Source: Chaetoceros tenuissimus
Lineage: Eukaryota > Bacillariophyta > Thalassiosirophyceae > Chaetocerotales > Chaetocerotaceae
Direction of reading: 5' to 3'
Length of the DNA stretch: 64,000 nt
NCBI GenBank assembly: GCA_021927905.1
Contig: BLLK01000025.1
Coordinates: 310,001 to 374,000 of the forward strand
Made by a program: the position numbers and the translations under genes. The notes under the pieces are model-generated. The model made no database searches and was not told where the DNA came from. It saw only the letters and a program-made list of their open reading frames with translations. Of this stretch, positions 61,401-64,000 are shown piece by piece (position 1 is the stretch's first letter; every line of letters begins with the position of its first letter).

Positions 61401-64000
61401 GAAGCTGAAGGCATAGAAAAGCCTTCTTCGCCTGTACCACCTCCACAAATACAACATGCATCGTTTACTCCCAAGCCATATGTTCCTGTATAGTTTGCAA
61501 AATAGTTACATGGATCATAGAATGGCACCCAATCATCATAACTGTACTGGACTTCATACCAGTTGCATCCAGCTCCCTGGCTATCGGTCCAATCAGGAAC
61601 ATCAAGACATGTCTCAGTAGGGCTCATGCTAGGCAAATTTGAAGGGATCAACGACGGAGCTGCACTCTCATCTGAAGGCTGAGAAGAAGGTAGTGCAGAC
61701 GGCTGGTCTGTATCATCTGTAGGCAAATTTGAAGGGATCAACGACGGAGCTGCACTCTCATCTGAAGGCTGAGAAGAAGGTATTGCAAAAGGTTGATCTG
61801 TATCATCTGTAGGCAAGTTTGAAGGGATCAACGACGGAGCTGCACTCTCATCCGAAGGCTGAGAAGAAGGTAGTGCAAAAGGTTGATCTGTTGTAGCTGT
61901 AGGCAAGTTTGAAGGGATCAACGACGGAGCTGCACTCTCATCTGAAGGCTGAGAAGAAGGTAGTGCAGACGGTATGTCTCCATCATCTGTAGGCAAGTTT
62001 GAAGGGATCAACGACGGAGCTGCACTCTTATCCGAAGGCTGAGAAGAAGGTAGTGCAGAAGGTATGTCTCCATCATCTGTAGGCAAGTTTGAAGGAATCA
62101 ACGACGGAGCTGCACTCTCATCTAAAGGCTGGGCGGAAGGTTGAACAGAAAGATGGTCTGTATCATCCTCTGTAGGCAAAGTTGAAGGGATCAACGACGG
62201 AGATGCAAACTCATCTAATGTCCTAGAAGAAGGCAATGCAGAAGGTTGGTCTGTTGTAGCTGTAGGCAGATTTGAAGGGATCAACGACGGAGATGCAGAT
62301 ACATCCGAAGGCTGAGAAGATTGTTGAACAGAAGGTTGGTCTGTATCATCCTCTGTAGGCAAAGTGGAAGGGATCGACGATGGGAATGCACTCTCATCTG
62401 AAGGCTGAGAAGATGGTTGAACAGAAAGTTGGTCTGTTGTAGCTGTAGGCAAGTTTGAAGGGATCGACGACGGAGATGCACTCTCATCTGAAGGCTGAGA
62501 AGATGGTTGAACAGAAGGTTTTTCTGTATCATCTGTAGGCAAGTTTGAAGGGATCAACGACGGAGCTGCACTCTCATCCGAAGGCTGAGAAGAAGGTAGT
62601 GCAAAAGGTTGATCTGTTGTAGCTGTAGGCAAGTTTGAAGGGATCAACGACGGAGCTGCACTCTCATCTGAAGGCTGAGAAGAAGGTAGTGCAGACGGTA
62701 TGTCTCCATCATCTGTAGGCAAGTTTGAAGGGATCAACGACGGAGCTGCACTCTCATCCGAAGGCTGAGAAGAAGGTAGTGCAGAAGGTATGTCTCCATC
62801 ATCTGTAGGCAAGTTTGAAGGAATCAACGACGGAGCTGCACTCTCATCTAAAGGCTGGGCGGAAGGTTGAACAGAAAGATGGTCTGTATCATCCTCTGTA
62901 GGCAAAGTTGAAGGGATCAACGACGGAGCTGCACTCTTATCTAATGTCCTAGAAGATGGTAGTACAGAAGGTTGATCCGAAATAGCTGTAGGCAAGTTTG
63001 AAGGGATCAACGACGGAGATGCAGATACATCCGAAGGCTGAGAAGATGGTTGAACAGAAGGTTGGTCTTTATCATCCTTTGTAGGCAAAGTGGAAGGGAT
63101 CGACGACGGGAATGCACTCTCATCTGAAGGCCGAGAAGATGGTTGAACAGAAAGTTGGTCTGTTGTAGCTGTAGGCAAGTTTGAAGGGATCGACGACGGA
63201 GATTCAGTCACATCTGAAGGCTGAGAAGATGGTTGAACAGAAGGTTTTTCTGTATCATCCATTGTAGGCAAAGTGGAAGGGATCGACGACGGAGTAGCAG
63301 TTACATCTGTTTGCTTGGCAGAAGGTTGAACAGAAGGTTGGTCTGTATCATCCTCTGTAGGCAAATTGGAAGGGATCAACGACGGAACTGCACTCTCATC
63401 TGAAGGCTGAGAAGAAGGTAGTGCAGAGGGTGGATCTGTTGTGGCTGTAGGCAAGTTTGAAGGGATCAACGACGGAGCTGCACTCTCATCCGAAGGCTGA
63501 GAAGAAGGTAGTGCAAAAGGTTCGTCTGTTGTAGCTGTAGGCAAGTTTGAAGGGATCAACGACGGAGCTGCAGTTACATCTGAAGGCTGAGAAGATGGTT
63601 GAACAGAAGGTTGATCCGAAATAGCTGTAGGCAAGTTTGAAGGGATCGACGACGGAGCTGCAGTCACATCTGAAGGCCGAGAAGATGGTAGTGCTGAAGG
63701 CTGATCTGTATCATCCATTGTAGGCAAAGTGGAAGGGATCGACGACGGAGTAGCAGTTACATCTGATTGCTTGGCAGAAGGTTGAACAGAAGGTTGGTCT
63801 GTATCATCCTTTGTAGGCAAAGTGGAAGGGATCAACGACGGAGCTGCACTCTCATCCGAAGGACGAGAAGATGGTAGTGCTGAAGGTTGATTTGTTGTAG
63901 CTGTAGGCAAATTTGAAGGGATCGACGACGGAGATGCAGTTACATCTGAAGGCTGAGAAGATGGTTGAACAGAAGGTTGATCCGAAATAGCTGTAGGCAA
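46468..64000 (-). CDS. Giant secreted/adhesive mosaic protein, 5' end outside window (13 exons)
   Basis: Exons: 64000-58192, 58057-57291, 57230-56493, 56410-56375, 56295-55827, 55726-53585, 53493-52118, 52040-51054, 50976-50266, 50207-49752, 49688-48984, 48908-47424 and 47352-46468. All junctions are GT-AG with introns of 58-134 bp, and the total of 16,566 nt keeps frame except for defects in the 60-bp minisatellite. Order from the N-terminal side: Pro-Ser repeats; three near-identical WTDSQGAGCNWYE modules; a Cys-rich array (CNRMAEQT, CNKMAKEAT, CYHAAINAT); LamG-like; C-type lectin (WIGVNDRDNEG, EPDNNFGEDC); a fourth WTDS module; LamG-like; a second C-type lectin (WIGANDKNVEG, GNEDCAI); long Pro-Ser repeats; beta-propeller-like; and two F5/8-discoidin domains with repeated Cys modules. 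Probably an adhesion or cell-wall protein. No membrane anchor is seen at the C-terminus. Confidence 0.75.
53961..55230 (-). repeat. 60-bp minisatellite coding Pro-Ser repeats
   Basis: About 21 copies of a 60-bp unit encode the 20-residue repeat MPSDIPSDVPSDQPSSLPSS, with variants only in the Ser-Leu step. Adjacent copies are nearly identical. Local defects occur near 54420 (a 21-bp shortening that creates an in-frame TGA), near 54641 (one extra base) and near 54759 (one missing base). The last two compensate each other and leave about 40 out-of-frame codons. Confidence 0.9.
55231..55690 (-). repeat. Second 60-bp minisatellite of the giant gene
   Basis: About eight copies of a different 60-bp unit encode PSSNPSSIPSSLPSLSPSDQ. 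The period is the same as in the neighbouring array, so the two probably derive from one ancestral unit. Confidence 0.85.
60798..61625 (-). repeat. Three 288-bp direct repeats encoding a Cys-rich module
   Basis: Three consecutive 288-bp copies encode a 96-residue module containing CLDVPDWTDSQGAGC, WYE, DPCNYFANYTG and VNDACCICGGGTG plus a Pro-Ser spacer. The copies at about 61088 and 61376 appear identical, and the one at 60798 differs by a few bases at its left end. A diverged fourth module sits in the next exon (57291-57570), so the tandem expansion is recent. Confidence 0.9.
61630..64000 (-). repeat. Long degenerate Pro-Ser repeat array
   Basis: Roughly 100-bp units encode PSLIPSNLPT(A/D)(T/D) and PSALPSSQPSDESAA variants over 2.3 kb, running off the right edge. 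Higher-order repetition is visible: a block of several units around 62520-62940 closely resembles 61800-62220. Confidence 0.85.

Overview
The window looks like nuclear DNA of a diatom (stramenopile), probably a centric species; this is inferred from content, with no database search. The clues are an AT-rich sequence with compact genes, GT-AG introns of about 58-134 bp, two predicted plastid presequences with the diatom Ala|Phe cleavage motif, a DUF6824 domain, CIA30 and MYND proteins, and very large Pro-Ser-repeat mosaic proteins. I reconstructed the spliced genes by hand, and every junction used keeps the reading frame.

1-8.8 kb: a large nuclear-looking protein with acidic repeats and an ankyrin-like end (-), a WD40-type protein (+) and a 2OG-Fe(II) oxygenase (+). 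9.5-13.0 kb holds the most interesting locus: a CMPK2-like nucleoside-monophosphate kinase with a second P-loop domain (+) that converges on a clear viperin/RSAD2 gene (-), with 143 bp between the two stops. In animals viperin makes the antiviral nucleotide ddhCTP from CTP, and CMPK2, its genomic neighbour, feeds the nucleotide pool. The diatom viperin begins with a predicted plastid presequence and lacks the C-terminal Trp of animal viperin.

13.4-28 kb: an F-box/LRR-like protein; a ten-exon secreted DUF1800-DUF1501-cupredoxin fusion; a two-exon multipass membrane protein; and a two-exon MLH3-type MutL homologue (-). 28.2-35.2 kb is a tandem duplication of a double-MYND-finger gene with a relic third copy. 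One promoter region is split by a 2.18-kb non-autonomous DNA transposon, and the other paralogue keeps the matching empty TA site.

35.2-46.3 kb: a secreted Tyr/Ser-rich protein with a basic tail, a CIA30 membrane protein, a plastid glutaredoxin, a small amphipathic protein, a ubiquitin-like-domain fusion, a tandem-repeat/DUF6824 gene that is locally duplicated and frameshifted, a type I membrane protein and a second F-box-like gene.

46.5-64 kb: one giant minus-strand gene (13 exons in the window, open at its 5' end, more than 5,500 codons). It encodes an extracellular mosaic of Pro-Ser repeats, two C-type lectin domains, LamG-like and discoidin domains, a beta-propeller-like region and Cys-rich modules, probably an adhesion or cell-wall protein. 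Its 60-bp minisatellite contains frame defects that are either genuine damage or assembly error.
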